From assembly GCA_937928755.1 (NCBI GenBank), contig CALEZI010000012.1, positions 1 to 56,362 of the forward strand: 56,362 nt of DNA, in the 5' to 3' direction. Source of the stretch: an uncultured Rhodanobacteraceae bacterium (GTDB lineage Bacteria > Pseudomonadota > Gammaproteobacteria > Xanthomonadales > SZUA-5). A model generated the notes under the pieces. The model did no database searches, had not been told where the DNA came from, and worked only from the letters and a program-made list of their open reading frames with translations. The position numbers were made by a program, and so were the translations under genes. This document shows, in pieces, positions 27,074-35,376 of this stretch; position 1 is the first letter of the stretch; every line of letters starts with the position of its first letter.

Positions 27074-27492
27074 GGCCGCTGGTGGCTCTGGGCTGTGGCA
27101 CCTTGTTCGGCGCCGGATTGACGCTGTCGGGCATGACCGATCCGGCCCGCGTACTTGGATTTCTCGATGTGCTCGGGGCTTGGGATCCAACCCTGGCCCT
27201 GGTGATGGCTGCGGCGTTGGCGGTCAGCCTGCCGGCCTTCCAGTGGGTGCGGCGTCATCCACGGCCGTTGCTGGATTCGCAGTATTTCGTGATGGAGCGC
27301 ACCGACGTCGATGCCGACCTGTTGATTGGCGCGGTCCTGTTCGGGGTCGGCTGGGGCATCGCCGGGCTGTGTCCCGGGCCTGCAATTGCCACTGTCGTGT
27401 CCGGTTCTCCCGAGATCCTGCTGTTTGTCGCTTCGATGGCTGCAGGCATCGGCGTGCGGCATTGGCAGTCGAGGGCTAGCGGATCAGGTTGA
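27070..27492 (+). CDS. YeeE/YedE-family membrane protein, C-terminal half type (DUF6691)
   Basis: A 140-residue protein with FGAGLTLSGMTDPARVLGFL near the start and GVGWGIAGLCPGPAIATVVS near the end, again with the conserved Cys. It is translationally coupled to the preceding half. Split YeeE/YedE pairs of this kind are frequent next to sulfur-oxidation or persulfide genes and are inferred to import sulfur compounds. Confidence 0.83.
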   Translation: MRPLVALGCGTLFGAGLTLSGMTDPARVLGFLDVLGAWDPTLALVMAAALAVSLPAFQWVRRHPRPLLDSQYFVMERTDVDADLLIGAVLFGVGWGIAGLCPGPAIATVVSGSPEILLFVASMAAGIGVRHWQSRASGSG

Positions 27493-27719
27493 CGTTGCCG
27501 CGCACGGGTTTCGGTGCTCGCGGCACCCGTGTCGAAGTGAAGCCGGTGGCCGGCAGTTCGGGCGGGTGCAGGCATCTGGCCCACGCCGGCTTTGTCCAGC
27601 CGCAAGGTAAGGCAGAGCCGAATGCGGGAGCATCGACTGAGTGCCGGGGCGTCGTATGTCTGCACCGCGGACTCGACGCTGGGCAATTTGCACTCCTTCC
27701 CCCACCAGGATGAATCCCC

Positions 27720-28757
27720 ATGGCCCTTATCTCGTTGCGCCAATTGCTGGATCACGCCGCCGAGCACGACTACGGCGTGCCGGCGTTCAATATCAACAAC
27801 CTGGAACAGATCCAGGCGATCATGGAGGCGGCGGAAAAATGCGCGGCGCCGGTGATCCTGCAGGCTTCGGCCGGCGCGCGCAAATACGCCGGCGAGGCTT
27901 TCCTGCGTCATCTGGTGCAAGCGGCAGTGGAGACCTACCCGGACATCCCGATCGTGATGCATCAGGATCACGGCGCCTCGCCGGCGGTGTGCCTGCAGTC
28001 GATCCGTTCGGGATTCAGCAGCGTGATGATGGACGGCTCCTTGCTGGAGGACGCCAAGACGCCGGCCAGCTACGAGTACAACGTCGACGTCACCCGCAAG
28101 GTCTGCGAAATGGCGCATTCGATCGGCGTCTCGGTCGAGGGCGAACTCGGTTGCCTGGGCTCGCTGGAGACCGGTGAGGCCGGGGAAGAAGATGGCTCCG
28201 GCGCCGAGGGCAAGCTCAGCCATGAGCAGATGCTGACGGATCCCGAGCAGGCGCGCGATTTCGTCGCCGCCACCGGCGTCGATGCGCTGGCGATCGCCAT
28301 CGGCACCAGCCATGGCGCCTACAAGTTCACCCGCGAGCCGACCGGCGACATCCTCGCGATGGATCGCATCGCCGCCATCCATGCCGCGGTGCCCAACACG
28401 CATCTGGTCATGCACGGCTCATCGAGCGTGCCGCAGGAATGGCTGGCGATCATTCGCCAGTACGGTGGCGCCATCAAGGAAACCTATGGCGTGCCGGTCG
28501 AAGAGATCGTGCGTGGCATCAAGAGTGGGGTGCGCAAGGTCAACATCGATACCGACATCCGCCTGGCGATGACCGGCGCGATCCGCAAGATCTTTGCCGA
28601 GCAACCGGCCGAGTTCGATCCGCGCAAGTTGCTGACGGTTGCCCGGAGTGCCGCGCGCGACGTCTGCAAGTTGCGCTTCGAAGCATTCGGCTGCGCCGGA
28701 CAGGCGCCCAGGATCAAGCCGATACCGCTTGAGCGTATGGTGTCGCGCTATCGCTGA
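27720..28757 (+). CDS. fba: Class II fructose-bisphosphate aldolase (Calvin-type)
   Basis: A 345-residue zinc aldolase. Visible signatures are YGVPAFNINNLEQIQAIMEA, the metal/catalytic segment MHQDHGAS (His81, Asp83, His84), VEGELGCLGSLETG, and HGSSSVPQEW near the C terminus. It interconverts fructose-1,6-bisphosphate with dihydroxyacetone phosphate and glyceraldehyde-3-phosphate. Length and motifs match the CbbA/Fda subgroup used in glycolysis or the Calvin cycle; no other Calvin gene is visible. An AGGATG site precedes ATG 27720. The 227-base gap before it shows no gene. Confidence 0.92.
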   Translation: MALISLRQLLDHAAEHDYGVPAFNINNLEQIQAIMEAAEKCAAPVILQASAGARKYAGEAFLRHLVQAAVETYPDIPIVMHQDHGASPAVCLQSIRSGFSSVMMDGSLLEDAKTPASYEYNVDVTRKVCEMAHSIGVSVEGELGCLGSLETGEAGEEDGSGAEGKLSHEQMLTDPEQARDFVAATGVDALAIAIGTSHGAYKFTREPTGDILAMDRIAAIHAAVPNTHLVMHGSSSVPQEWLAIIRQYGGAIKETYGVPVEEIVRGIKSGVRKVNIDTDIRLAMTGAIRKIFAEQPAEFDPRKLLTVARSAARDVCKLRFEAFGCAGQAPRIKPIPLERMVSRYR

Positions 28758-28770
28758 AACGGAGACCGCC

Positions 28771-29322
28771 ATGGCCACCACCGCACCGGCAGCCGACTTC
28801 GGTTGGTTGGCACCGGAATTCCACCTGCGCGGTACGGACGGCGCCTGGCATCGGCTGTCCGAACTGGCCGGCGCACGCGGGACCGTGGTGGCTTTCCTGT
28901 GCAACCACTGCCCCTACGTCAAGGCGGTATTGCCGCGGCTCGTGCGCGACGCGCTCGAGCTGACGGCGCACGGTGTGAAGGTGATTGCCATCAATGCCAA
29001 TGACGCGCTCGCGTATCCCGACGACAGCTTAGAGCGCATGGTCGAGATTGCCGCCGATTGGCCGTTCCCTTATCTGCACGACGAAACCCAGCAGACCGCA
29101 CGCGCATTCGGCGCGGTGTGCACCCCGGATTTCTTCGGTCTCGACGGCGAACTGCGCCTGCGTTACCGCGGACGGCTGGATGCCTCGCTGAAAGCCGCCG
29201 CCGACAGCGACGCGCCGCGCGAACTGTTCAACGCGATGCGCATGATTGCGCAAGTCTCTCGGGCGCCAGCCGAGCAGCACGCGGCGATGGGCTGTTCGAT
29301 CAAATGGCGTGCCGGGTGTTGA
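28771..29322 (+). CDS. Thioredoxin-like/peroxiredoxin-type redox protein
   Basis: A 183-residue thioredoxin-fold protein with the AhpC/TSA-like opening APEFHLRGTDGAWHRLSELA and active site FLCNHCPYVKAVLPRL (Cys44, Cys47). The CNHCPYVKA motif marks a group of cytosolic thioredoxin-like proteins of uncertain partner. Start ATG 28771 is 13 bases after the aldolase stop with GGAG before it, so cotranscription is likely. A C-terminal Cys pair (Cys176, Cys183) is also present. Confidence 0.8.
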   Translation: MATTAPAADFGWLAPEFHLRGTDGAWHRLSELAGARGTVVAFLCNHCPYVKAVLPRLVRDALELTAHGVKVIAINANDALAYPDDSLERMVEIAADWPFPYLHDETQQTARAFGAVCTPDFFGLDGELRLRYRGRLDASLKAAADSDAPRELFNAMRMIAQVSRAPAEQHAAMGCSIKWRAGC

Positions 29323-29340
29323 TCTGCGGGACTGGTTGAA

Positions 29341-29420
29341 GAGCGGCGCCGCAGGTGCGGCGCCCTCCAGAAGCGCGCGGCTCGTGAGCTTCTGGAGGGC
29401 CGCGCGCCTGCGCGGCCGCT
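29341..29420. repeat. GC-rich nested palindrome
   Basis: GAGCGGCGCCGCAGGTGCGG, CCCTCCAGAAGC, then GCTTCTGGAGGG and CGCGCGCCTGCGCGGCCGCT. The inner CCCTCCAGAAGC/GCTTCTGGAGGG pair is perfect. Located after the redox gene; possible transcription stop. Confidence 0.7.
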
Positions 29421-29568
29421 GCTGATCTGCGGGACTGGCTGCCTGGTCAAGGAGGGCGCGAGACCTTCGCTCCGGGTCGCGTCCAGCGTGTCGCCCACAG
29501 CCTGGGGGAGGGCGATCTGGTGCCCGGCGCCGGCATTGATGAATCAGAGGCGGGCTTCTTCTAAGTAC

Positions 29569-29736
29569 TTATCGCAGCAACAGTATCGTCATCTGACAAC
29601 TGCGCATGACGTGCGTGATGGTGCTGCCGACGATCAGGTGGCGGATCCGGGAGTGGCCGCAGGCGCCCATGACGATCAGATCGACGGCTTCGCGTTGAGC
29701 GAAATCGACGATGACCGAGTCGGTGGGTCGCCACAT
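29569..29736 (-). pseudogene. C-terminal remnant of a universal stress protein (UspA)
   Basis: Read on the minus strand, the last 50 codons spell VDFAQREAVDLIVMGACGHS followed by RIRHLIVGSTITHVMRSCQM and TILLLR-stop. This is the conserved ATP-binding C-terminal motif (G-x2-G-x9-G-S/T) of UspA. The first two-thirds of the domain are missing; upstream there is only the end of the FHA gene. The remnant is in the same frame as that gene, separated by its TGA stop and a few codons. Confidence 0.65.
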
Positions 29737-29757
29737 GGCGCTGACGAATCGCAGCGA

Positions 29758-30084
29758 TCAGGGTTGGCGCGATTGCGGCGCAGCCGCAGCATTCAGCGGG
29801 TCGAACTCCAGCAGCACGGCGCCGACGCGCAGGTCGAACTCGCCGTCGCGAGCGAGGCTGGACACGCGACGCTCGCCAAGCCAGCAGCCATTGGTCGAGC
29901 CCAGATCGCGCAGCACCAGGCCACCGTCGATCAGCACCTCGAGCTCGGCGTGCCGGCGCGACACCGTGGGCTCGTCGATGCGGATCGCGCAGTCGGCGCC
30001 GCGGCCGATGCAGTGGCGACCGGGTTCGAGGCACCACGCGCCTGACTCCGGGCGACCGGCGAGGCGTACGCGATAGCCATTCAT
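29758..30084 (-). CDS. Small FHA-domain protein
   Basis: A 108-residue stand-alone forkhead-associated domain: PGRHCIGRGADCAIRIDEPTVSRRHAELEV then LVLRDLGSTNGCWLGERRV. All phosphothreonine-binding residues (GR, S-RRH, N-G) are present. FHA domains bind pThr peptides, and a Ser/Thr kinase and an FHA regulator lie just across the divergent region. ATG 30084 begins MNGYRVRLAG; in-frame upstream starts (30144) would add about 20 non-conserved residues. Confidence 0.75.
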   Translation of the reverse strand: MNGYRVRLAGRPESGAWCLEPGRHCIGRGADCAIRIDEPTVSRRHAELEVLIDGGLVLRDLGSTNGCWLGERRVSSLARDGEFDLRVGAVLLEFDPLNAAAAPQSRQP

Positions 30085-30345
30085 GTGCGTGCTAACTGTG
30101 GGGTCGAGTGGGACATGCCGGTTCCTCGGGTGAGACTCGGACATTCCAAGGAGCGTGCCAGCCGTCCAGCCCAACAGCATCAATCGCCAGTGCCCGCGCG
30201 GGTTCGCGTGCGCGAACTCGCCGCCGCTCTGGGTCAGCGACGCCGTGCGCAGCCGCGAACTGCGCACGGACCTGATCGTGGTCAGGCCGAACTCCGCTGA
30301 TCGCGCGTTATCCTCCAGCCTTGTTGCACTCGCCGGAAACCGCGC
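30085..30345. promoter_or_regulatory. Divergent intergenic region between FHA protein and FHA-AAA+ regulator
   Basis: 261 bases without a convincing gene, separating the two FHA genes. It presumably holds both promoters. No sigma-54 -24/-12 element (GG-N10-GC) was convincingly identified by eye. Confidence 0.35.
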
Positions 30346-32031
30346 ATGCGTCTGCGCTACAACCTGGAATGGCTGGACTCCGGGCAGCCGCGCCGTGACC
30401 TGGCGCCGGGCCGCTATTTGCTTGGCCGTGGCGGCCGCAGCGATCTGGTCTTCGATGCGCCCGGGGTTTCGCGCGAGCACGCCGAGTTGATGATCTGCGC
30501 CGACCGCGGTCTGCTGCTGCGCGATCTTCAGTCCACCAACGGTACGCGTGTCGATGGCCAGCGTATCGACGAGGGCTCGTGGTGCGGCGATGTCGACGTG
30601 CATCTGGGCAGCAGCGTGCAGTTGCGCCTGCGCGAACGGGGTGGACTCGACGCACTGGCGCTGGCGCTCGACGCTGCGCCGGCGACGGTCGCAGCGATCG
30701 ACGAGCTGCCGACCGCCGCACCGACTGCCGTGCACAGCCTGCTGCGCGAGCTGCGCTTGGCGCTCGTCGAGTGTCGCCCGCCGGCGCCCGGGCCGTGGCC
30801 GGTAACCGCGTTGATGCGGCTGCTGCAGCACTGGTGCGAACTGGCCGAAGCGACGCACCTGCAGTTGCGCCACGCCGAGGGCGGCGCGCTGCTGGCGCAG
30901 GCCGGTGCGCTGCCGACGCAGTCGCCTGCGCTGCTGGCCGAACATGCCGGGTGGCAGTTCGCCGGCGATCCGCCGATGCCTGCGGCGCGCGCACTGGTCG
31001 AGGCCGGCGGCGAGTTGTTGCGCTGGGCATTGCCGTCGGCCGCATCGGTGAGTAGCGAACCCGCCCCCCAGCCGCAGCGCGACTGGCCCGGCGTGCCGAG
31101 CAGCGCCCCGGCCATGCGCGCCGCGCTGACGCCGCTGCAGCGCGCAGCAGCCGCGTCGATCAGCGTGCTGCTGCTCGGCGAGACCGGTGTCGGCAAGGAA
31201 CTGATTGCGCACTGGGTCCACCACACTTCGCCGCGTCATGCCGGCCCGTTTCTGGCGATCAACTGCGCAGCGCTGCCGCGCGACCTGCTGGAGGCAGAGC
31301 TGTTCGGTGTCGAGCGCGGTGCCGCCACCGGCGTCGAGGCGCGGCCGGGACTGTTCGAGCAGGCGCACGGCGGAACCCTGTTTCTCGACGAGATCGGCGA
31401 CACCGCCGCCGATACTCAGGTGCGCCTGTTGCGCGCGCTCGAGGATGGCCGCCTGCTGCGCGTCGGCGGCCGCAAGCCGGTGCACGTCGATGTGCGCGTG
31501 ATCGCGGCGACCAATCGCGACCTCGATGCCGAGGTCGCCGCGGGTCGTTTTCGCCTCGATCTCTACCATCGTCTCGCCGGCTACAGCGCACGCATTCCGC
31601 CGCTGCGCGAACGCATCGAGGACATCGCGCCCCTCGCACTGCACTTCTTCCAGCAGGCGCTGGCACGCAGCGGGCGGCGCAGCCCGGGCATCACTGCGGC
31701 AGCGTTGCTGGCGCTGCAGCGCTGGCGCTGGCCCGGCAATGTGCGCGAATTGCGCCAGGCGATCGAACGCGCGGCGATCCTGCTCGACGACGGCGAGGCG
31801 CTGGATCGCAGTCATCTGCCCGAGGCATTGCGCGCCGGCGCGGCGCCCGATGCCGCGGCGCTGCGGCTGGAAACTGCGTTGCTGCGCGCCGAGCGCGAAG
31901 CGCTGCTGACCGCGCTGGCGGTGGCCGGCGGCGAGCACGAACGCGCCTGGACGCTGCTCGGCATCGGCAAGACCAGTTTCTACAAGAAGCTGCGCGAGCA
32001 CGGTCTCGGCCGCACCACGGACGGCCCATGA
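30346..32031 (+). CDS. FHA-AAA+-Fis regulator related to sigma-54 activators, with altered GAFTGA loop
   Basis: A 561-residue protein. An N-terminal FHA domain (YLLGRGGRSDLVFDAPGVSR ... LQSTNGTRVDGQ, residues 25-75) is followed by a variable linker, then an AAA+ domain: Walker A LLGETGVGKE (about 276), Walker B LFLDEIGD (about 347), NRDLDAEVAAGRFRLDLYHR. A Fis-type helix-turn-helix ends the protein (AWTLLGIGKTSFYKKLREHG). The loop that normally reads GAFTGA and touches sigma-54 reads GAATGV here (about 325-330). That change usually abolishes sigma-54 activation, so it may be an AAA+ regulator acting otherwise. Phosphothreonine recognition links it to the downstream kinase gene, which starts 38 bases later. 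Confidence 0.85.
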   Translation: MRLRYNLEWLDSGQPRRDLAPGRYLLGRGGRSDLVFDAPGVSREHAELMICADRGLLLRDLQSTNGTRVDGQRIDEGSWCGDVDVHLGSSVQLRLRERGGLDALALALDAAPATVAAIDELPTAAPTAVHSLLRELRLALVECRPPAPGPWPVTALMRLLQHWCELAEATHLQLRHAEGGALLAQAGALPTQSPALLAEHAGWQFAGDPPMPAARALVEAGGELLRWALPSAASVSSEPAPQPQRDWPGVPSSAPAMRAALTPLQRAAAASISVLLLGETGVGKELIAHWVHHTSPRHAGPFLAINCAALPRDLLEAELFGVERGAATGVEARPGLFEQAHGGTLFLDEIGDTAADTQVRLLRALEDGRLLRVGGRKPVHVDVRVIAATNRDLDAEVAAGRFRLDLYHRLAGYSARIPPLRERIEDIAPLALHFFQQALARSGRRSPGITAAALLALQRWRWPGNVRELRQAIERAAILLDDGEALDRSHLPEALRAGAAPDAAALRLETALLRAEREALLTALAVAGGEHERAWTLLGIGKTSFYKKLREHGLGRTTDGP

Positions 32032-32068
32032 ACTCCGCGCTTGGCGACAACCGGAATTGCCGGCGGCC

Positions 32069-34474
32069 ATGAGCGAGCACGAGCGCACGCGACCGGAGCC
32101 CCTCACGCAATCGGTGCAGTTGGCGCCGCTGCTGGCGGAGAATGCGCCGGGCATGCGCTTCGGCCGTTATCGATTGCTGCGCAAACTCGGGCAGGGTGGC
32201 ATGGGCGTGGTCTGGCTGGCCGAGCAGAGCGAGCCGATGCGCCGCCAGGTGGCCCTGAAACTGGTACAGCAGGCGCGGCTCGATCGTGCGGCGCGCGCGC
32301 GGCTGGAAATCGAGCGCCAGGCGCTGGCGCTGCTGGCGCATCCCGGCATCGCGCAGATCTTCGATGCCGGCAGCCAGCCGGGCGTGTCCTGGTTCGCGAT
32401 GGAATGGGTCGACGGACAGCCGCTCGACCAGTGGTCGCAACAGCCGGAGTTATCGCTGCGCGCGCGCCTGCAGTTGATGCACGCGCTGTGCCGCGCAGTT
32501 GGGCACGCGCACCGCCGCGGCATCGTGCACTGCGATCTGAAACCGGCCAATGTGCTGGTGATCGAGGACGTCGGCGGACCACGGCCGAAGGTGATCGACT
32601 TCGGCATCGCGCGCGCCGTGGGCAGCGGCGAGGCGGGCCCGATGGTCGGCACGCCGGGTTACATGAGTCCGGAACAGCGTGCGGGGGAGGCGCTGGATGC
32701 GCGCACCGATGTCTATGCGCTCGGCGTGTGCCTGTTGCGCCTGCTCGGTGGGCGCGTGCCGGGAGAGCACACGTCGGCGGCCGATTGTGTGCGCGACATG
32801 CTCGCCGGCTTGCCGTTGGCGCGCGTGCGCCGCCGGGAACTCGGCGCGTTGTTGCAGTGTGCGCTGGCCGATGCCGCGAGCGCGCGCTTCGACGACGCCC
32901 ACGCGCTGGCCGACGAGATCGAGCGCTGGCTGCAGCAGCGACCGCTGCAGACGCTCGCCGGGCGTCGCGGCTATCGGCTGCGCTGCTGGTTGCGTCAGTA
33001 CCGCTGGCCGGCGCTGGGGCTGACCGCATTCATGCTGATGGCGGCCGCATTCAGCCTGCAACTGTGGCGCCAGTACCAGCAGACGCGGGTGCAGCGCGAC
33101 ACCGCCGAACAGGTCGTGCAATTGCTGGTGGACACCTTCGCCGCCGCCGATCCGGTGCAGTTTCCCGGCGGCAGCGCCAGCGCGCGCGAGTTGCTGGCGG
33201 CCGCCGCGGGCCGTGTGCACGGCCAGCCGCTGCCCGATGCGCTGCGCCAGCGCATTCTCGAAGCCCTCGGCAGCGCGCAACACAGCCTGGAGCTGTACGA
33301 CGACGCGCGCCGCAGCTACCGGCTGGCACTCGACGCCGTGCCCGGCGACGAGGTCCTGGCGCGCGATCGATTGCGGCTGCAACTGGCGCGCATCGACAGC
33401 GATGCCGAGGATTACGTCGCTGCCGAGGCGGCGGCGCAGGAGATCGCGGATCGCCATCTGCACAGCGCGCCGGCGCTGGCGGCCGACAGCCTGCTGTTGC
33501 GCGCCGACAATGCGCTGCTGCAGGACGATCCGGCGCTGGCCGCGCAGCTCGCAACCGATGCCAGCGCATGGATCGGTGCCGATGGCGACCGCGAGCGACA
33601 ACAGCAACTCGCCGTGGTGCGCGCGCGCATCGCCGCGGCGCAGGGCGATCCTCAGGCGGCCATTGTTGCCCAGCAGCAGGCGCTGGCGATCGCCGCGCAA
33701 TTGTGGAGCGCGGAGGATCTGCGCACCCTGGACCTGCGCAACGATCTTGCGCTGTATGCCGGACAGGCCGGCCAGCACGCCGAGGCGATCGCGCAACTGG
33801 AACGTATCGCCGCGTTGACCGAAAAAGCCTGGGGCAGCGACAGCGCGGGCCTGGCGACGGTGTACGGCAACCTCGGCGTCAATCGTTTGCGCGCCGGCGA
33901 TGCAGTCGGCGCCGAGGCCGAGCACCGCCGCGCGGTGGCGATTTTCGAGCAGCGCCTCGGGTCGGAGTCGATGCACACCGGCACCGAATACAACAATCTC
34001 GCCGCCGCCATCGAGGCGCAGGGGCGCGCCGCCGACGCGCTGCCCTGGTTCGAACGCGCCGAAGCGGCGCTCACCGCGGCGGTCGGCGGCGAGCACTTCC
34101 GCGTCGGCGTGACCCTGCACAACCACGCCCGCGCGCGCATCGCCAGCGGCGACCTGCCGCGTGCGCGCGAGTTGCTCGACCGCAGCGCCACCATCCTCGA
34201 ACCGGCGCTCGGTCGCGAACATCCGCGCTGGCAAGTCTGGCGCACCAGCGACGCCGAGTGGCGCCTCGCCCGCGGCGACGCCGTTGCGGCCCTGGCGATC
34301 CTGCGCGAAACCGCGCCGGCACTTGGCGACGCTTTCGGCGCCCACAGCCGCGAAGCGCGCCGCGCGCGGGACCTGCTGCAGCGCGCACTCGCGGCTTCGG
34401 GTGACTGCGGGGAAGTGCCTCCCGCGCCGGCGTCGCTGGACGGCGATGCCGCCACAAAGCAGTGTCCCGACTGA
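32069..34474 (+). CDS. Membrane Ser/Thr protein kinase with TPR-like C-terminal half
   Basis: About 801 residues. A Hanks-type kinase domain (residues about 31-290) has Gly loop LGQGGMGVVW, Lys in QVALKLV, catalytic HCDLKPANVL (about 153), DFGIAR (about 177) and GTPGYMSPEQ. A single transmembrane helix follows near 313-333 (LGLTAFMLMAAAFSLQLW). About 460 residues of TPR-like helical repeats come after it (NLGVNRLRAGDAVGAEAEHR, TEYNNLAAAIEAQGRAADAL). The kinase is cytoplasmic and the repeats are probably periplasmic. The preceding FHA regulator and divergent FHA protein are obvious candidate phospho-targets. ATG 32069 is chosen; an in-frame TTG at 32057 is possible. Confidence 0.88.
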   Translation: MSEHERTRPEPLTQSVQLAPLLAENAPGMRFGRYRLLRKLGQGGMGVVWLAEQSEPMRRQVALKLVQQARLDRAARARLEIERQALALLAHPGIAQIFDAGSQPGVSWFAMEWVDGQPLDQWSQQPELSLRARLQLMHALCRAVGHAHRRGIVHCDLKPANVLVIEDVGGPRPKVIDFGIARAVGSGEAGPMVGTPGYMSPEQRAGEALDARTDVYALGVCLLRLLGGRVPGEHTSAADCVRDMLAGLPLARVRRRELGALLQCALADAASARFDDAHALADEIERWLQQRPLQTLAGRRGYRLRCWLRQYRWPALGLTAFMLMAAAFSLQLWRQYQQTRVQRDTAEQVVQLLVDTFAAADPVQFPGGSASARELLAAAAGRVHGQPLPDALRQRILEALGSAQHSLELYDDARRSYRLALDAVPGDEVLARDRLRLQLARIDSDAEDYVAAEAAAQEIADRHLHSAPALAADSLLLRADNALLQDDPALAAQLATDASAWIGADGDRERQQQLAVVRARIAAAQGDPQAAIVAQQQALAIAAQLWSAEDLRTLDLRNDLALYAGQAGQHAEAIAQLERIAALTEKAWGSDSAGLATVYGNLGVNRLRAGDAVGAEAEHRRAVAIFEQRLGSESMHTGTEYNNLAAAIEAQGRAADALPWFERAEAALTAAVGGEHFRVGVTLHNHARARIASGDLPRARELLDRSATILEPALGREHPRWQVWRTSDAEWRLARGDAVAALAILRETAPALGDAFGAHSREARRARDLLQRALAASGDCGEVPPAPASLDGDAATKQCPD

Positions 34475-35022
34475 GGCGTGCATGCCTCGTTGGATCGACG
34501 CAAAGTCGAACGCCATGACGACTCCGATGCGTCGGTGATTGCCTCTGACGCGTGCGCCCGAGGGGCTGGCAGTGCGTCTCCGCGGATTGGCGGAACGGGG
34601 CGCGTCGTTCAGCCGAACTCCGGCACGCTCACTTGCCAACGCCGGCAGTATCCGGGTTAGCCTTGGACGATCCCGAACCGGGCGACATTACTGGCAGCAG
34701 TCGTGGTTCTCGGCGGCGATCCCGCGTACGATGGAGCCCGGCTTGATCGGATCCAGGGAAGCCACGCCTTGCAGGAGTGGGTAACCAGCATCTACCGCCA
34801 GGACATCGGATCGTCGTTGCTGAGCCCCGCCTCGATACTGGTACATTGCGTTCGACTGACGCGCGCAGTCCCGGTGTTCCGACTGACGCGATCCATGGAT
34901 TTCTCGCGAATCCACGACGATCTCGATCTGATGATGCGGCGATTGCGCGAGGAACGATGCCTGCCGCGAGCCGATCGATCGCGCACTGGCGGCGTGATCC
35001 TGGGGTGACAGAAGCGAAAGGA
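34475..35022. other. 548-bp stretch with no recognisable gene
   Basis: Open frames exist on both strands (for example 34703-35008 on + and 34688-34915 on -) but none shows a known motif. It lies immediately before the PqqD-like gene. In particular no transglutaminase-like Cys/His/Asp motif of a lasso B2 peptidase was found here. It may contain the PqqD promoter and decayed sequence. Confidence 0.5.
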
Positions 35023-35307
35023 ATGACGGTGGAATTCACCGCTGCAGACGTCTTCGAACGGCGCAACGACGCCCTGAGTGCATCGCTCGGAGAGGAGCTG
35101 GTGTTCCTCAGTTTAAGCAGCTGCTACTTCGCCACCGGCAATGTTGGCACGCGGATCTGGGAACTGCTGGCCCAGCCAATTTCCCTGCGGGAGATCTCCA
35201 CCGCGCTCGGCAAGGAATATGCGGTCGATGCCACGACCTGCGAGCGCGAGTCGGCGGCGTTCCTGCGGCAATTGATCGACGCCGGATTGGTGCGGCTGCG
35301 CGCCTGA
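35023..35307 (+). CDS. PqqD-like RiPP recognition element (lasso B1-type)
   Basis: A 94-residue PqqD-fold protein: LGEELVFLSLSSCYFATGNV, GTRIWELLAQPISLREIS, then a helical tail ending FLRQLIDAGLVRLRA. This is the winged-helix RRE that binds leader peptides of RiPP precursors; the stand-alone form is the B1 partner of lasso clusters. AAAGGA lies right at ATG 35023. It is convergent with the asparagine-synthetase-like gene (69-base gap) rather than in the same transcript, which is unusual for a lasso B1. A matching precursor is at 37210-37377. Confidence 0.75.
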   Translation: MTVEFTAADVFERRNDALSASLGEELVFLSLSSCYFATGNVGTRIWELLAQPISLREISTALGKEYAVDATTCERESAAFLRQLIDAGLVRLRA

Positions 35308-35376
35308 ATCCGGGCATCGCTGCTGCCCACGCGCGCGGATCGAGCTCGCACGCAAGACCGTTGCGGCTGCCGCAGT

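Noticed and set aside
25280..27190. Open frame of 636 codons on the minus strand
   Set aside because: Antisense to the FAD oxidoreductase and YeeE/YedE genes; His/Arg/Gln-rich shadow sequence.
26642..27492. YeeE/YedE considered as a single gene broken by frameshift
   Set aside because: The halves overlap by a clean ATGA with proper starts, and split pairs of this form are common; not a pseudogene.
34703..35008. Plus-strand frame considered as a lasso B2 peptidase
   Set aside because: No Cys-His-Asp transglutaminase pattern and no AHAW-type motif; too short.
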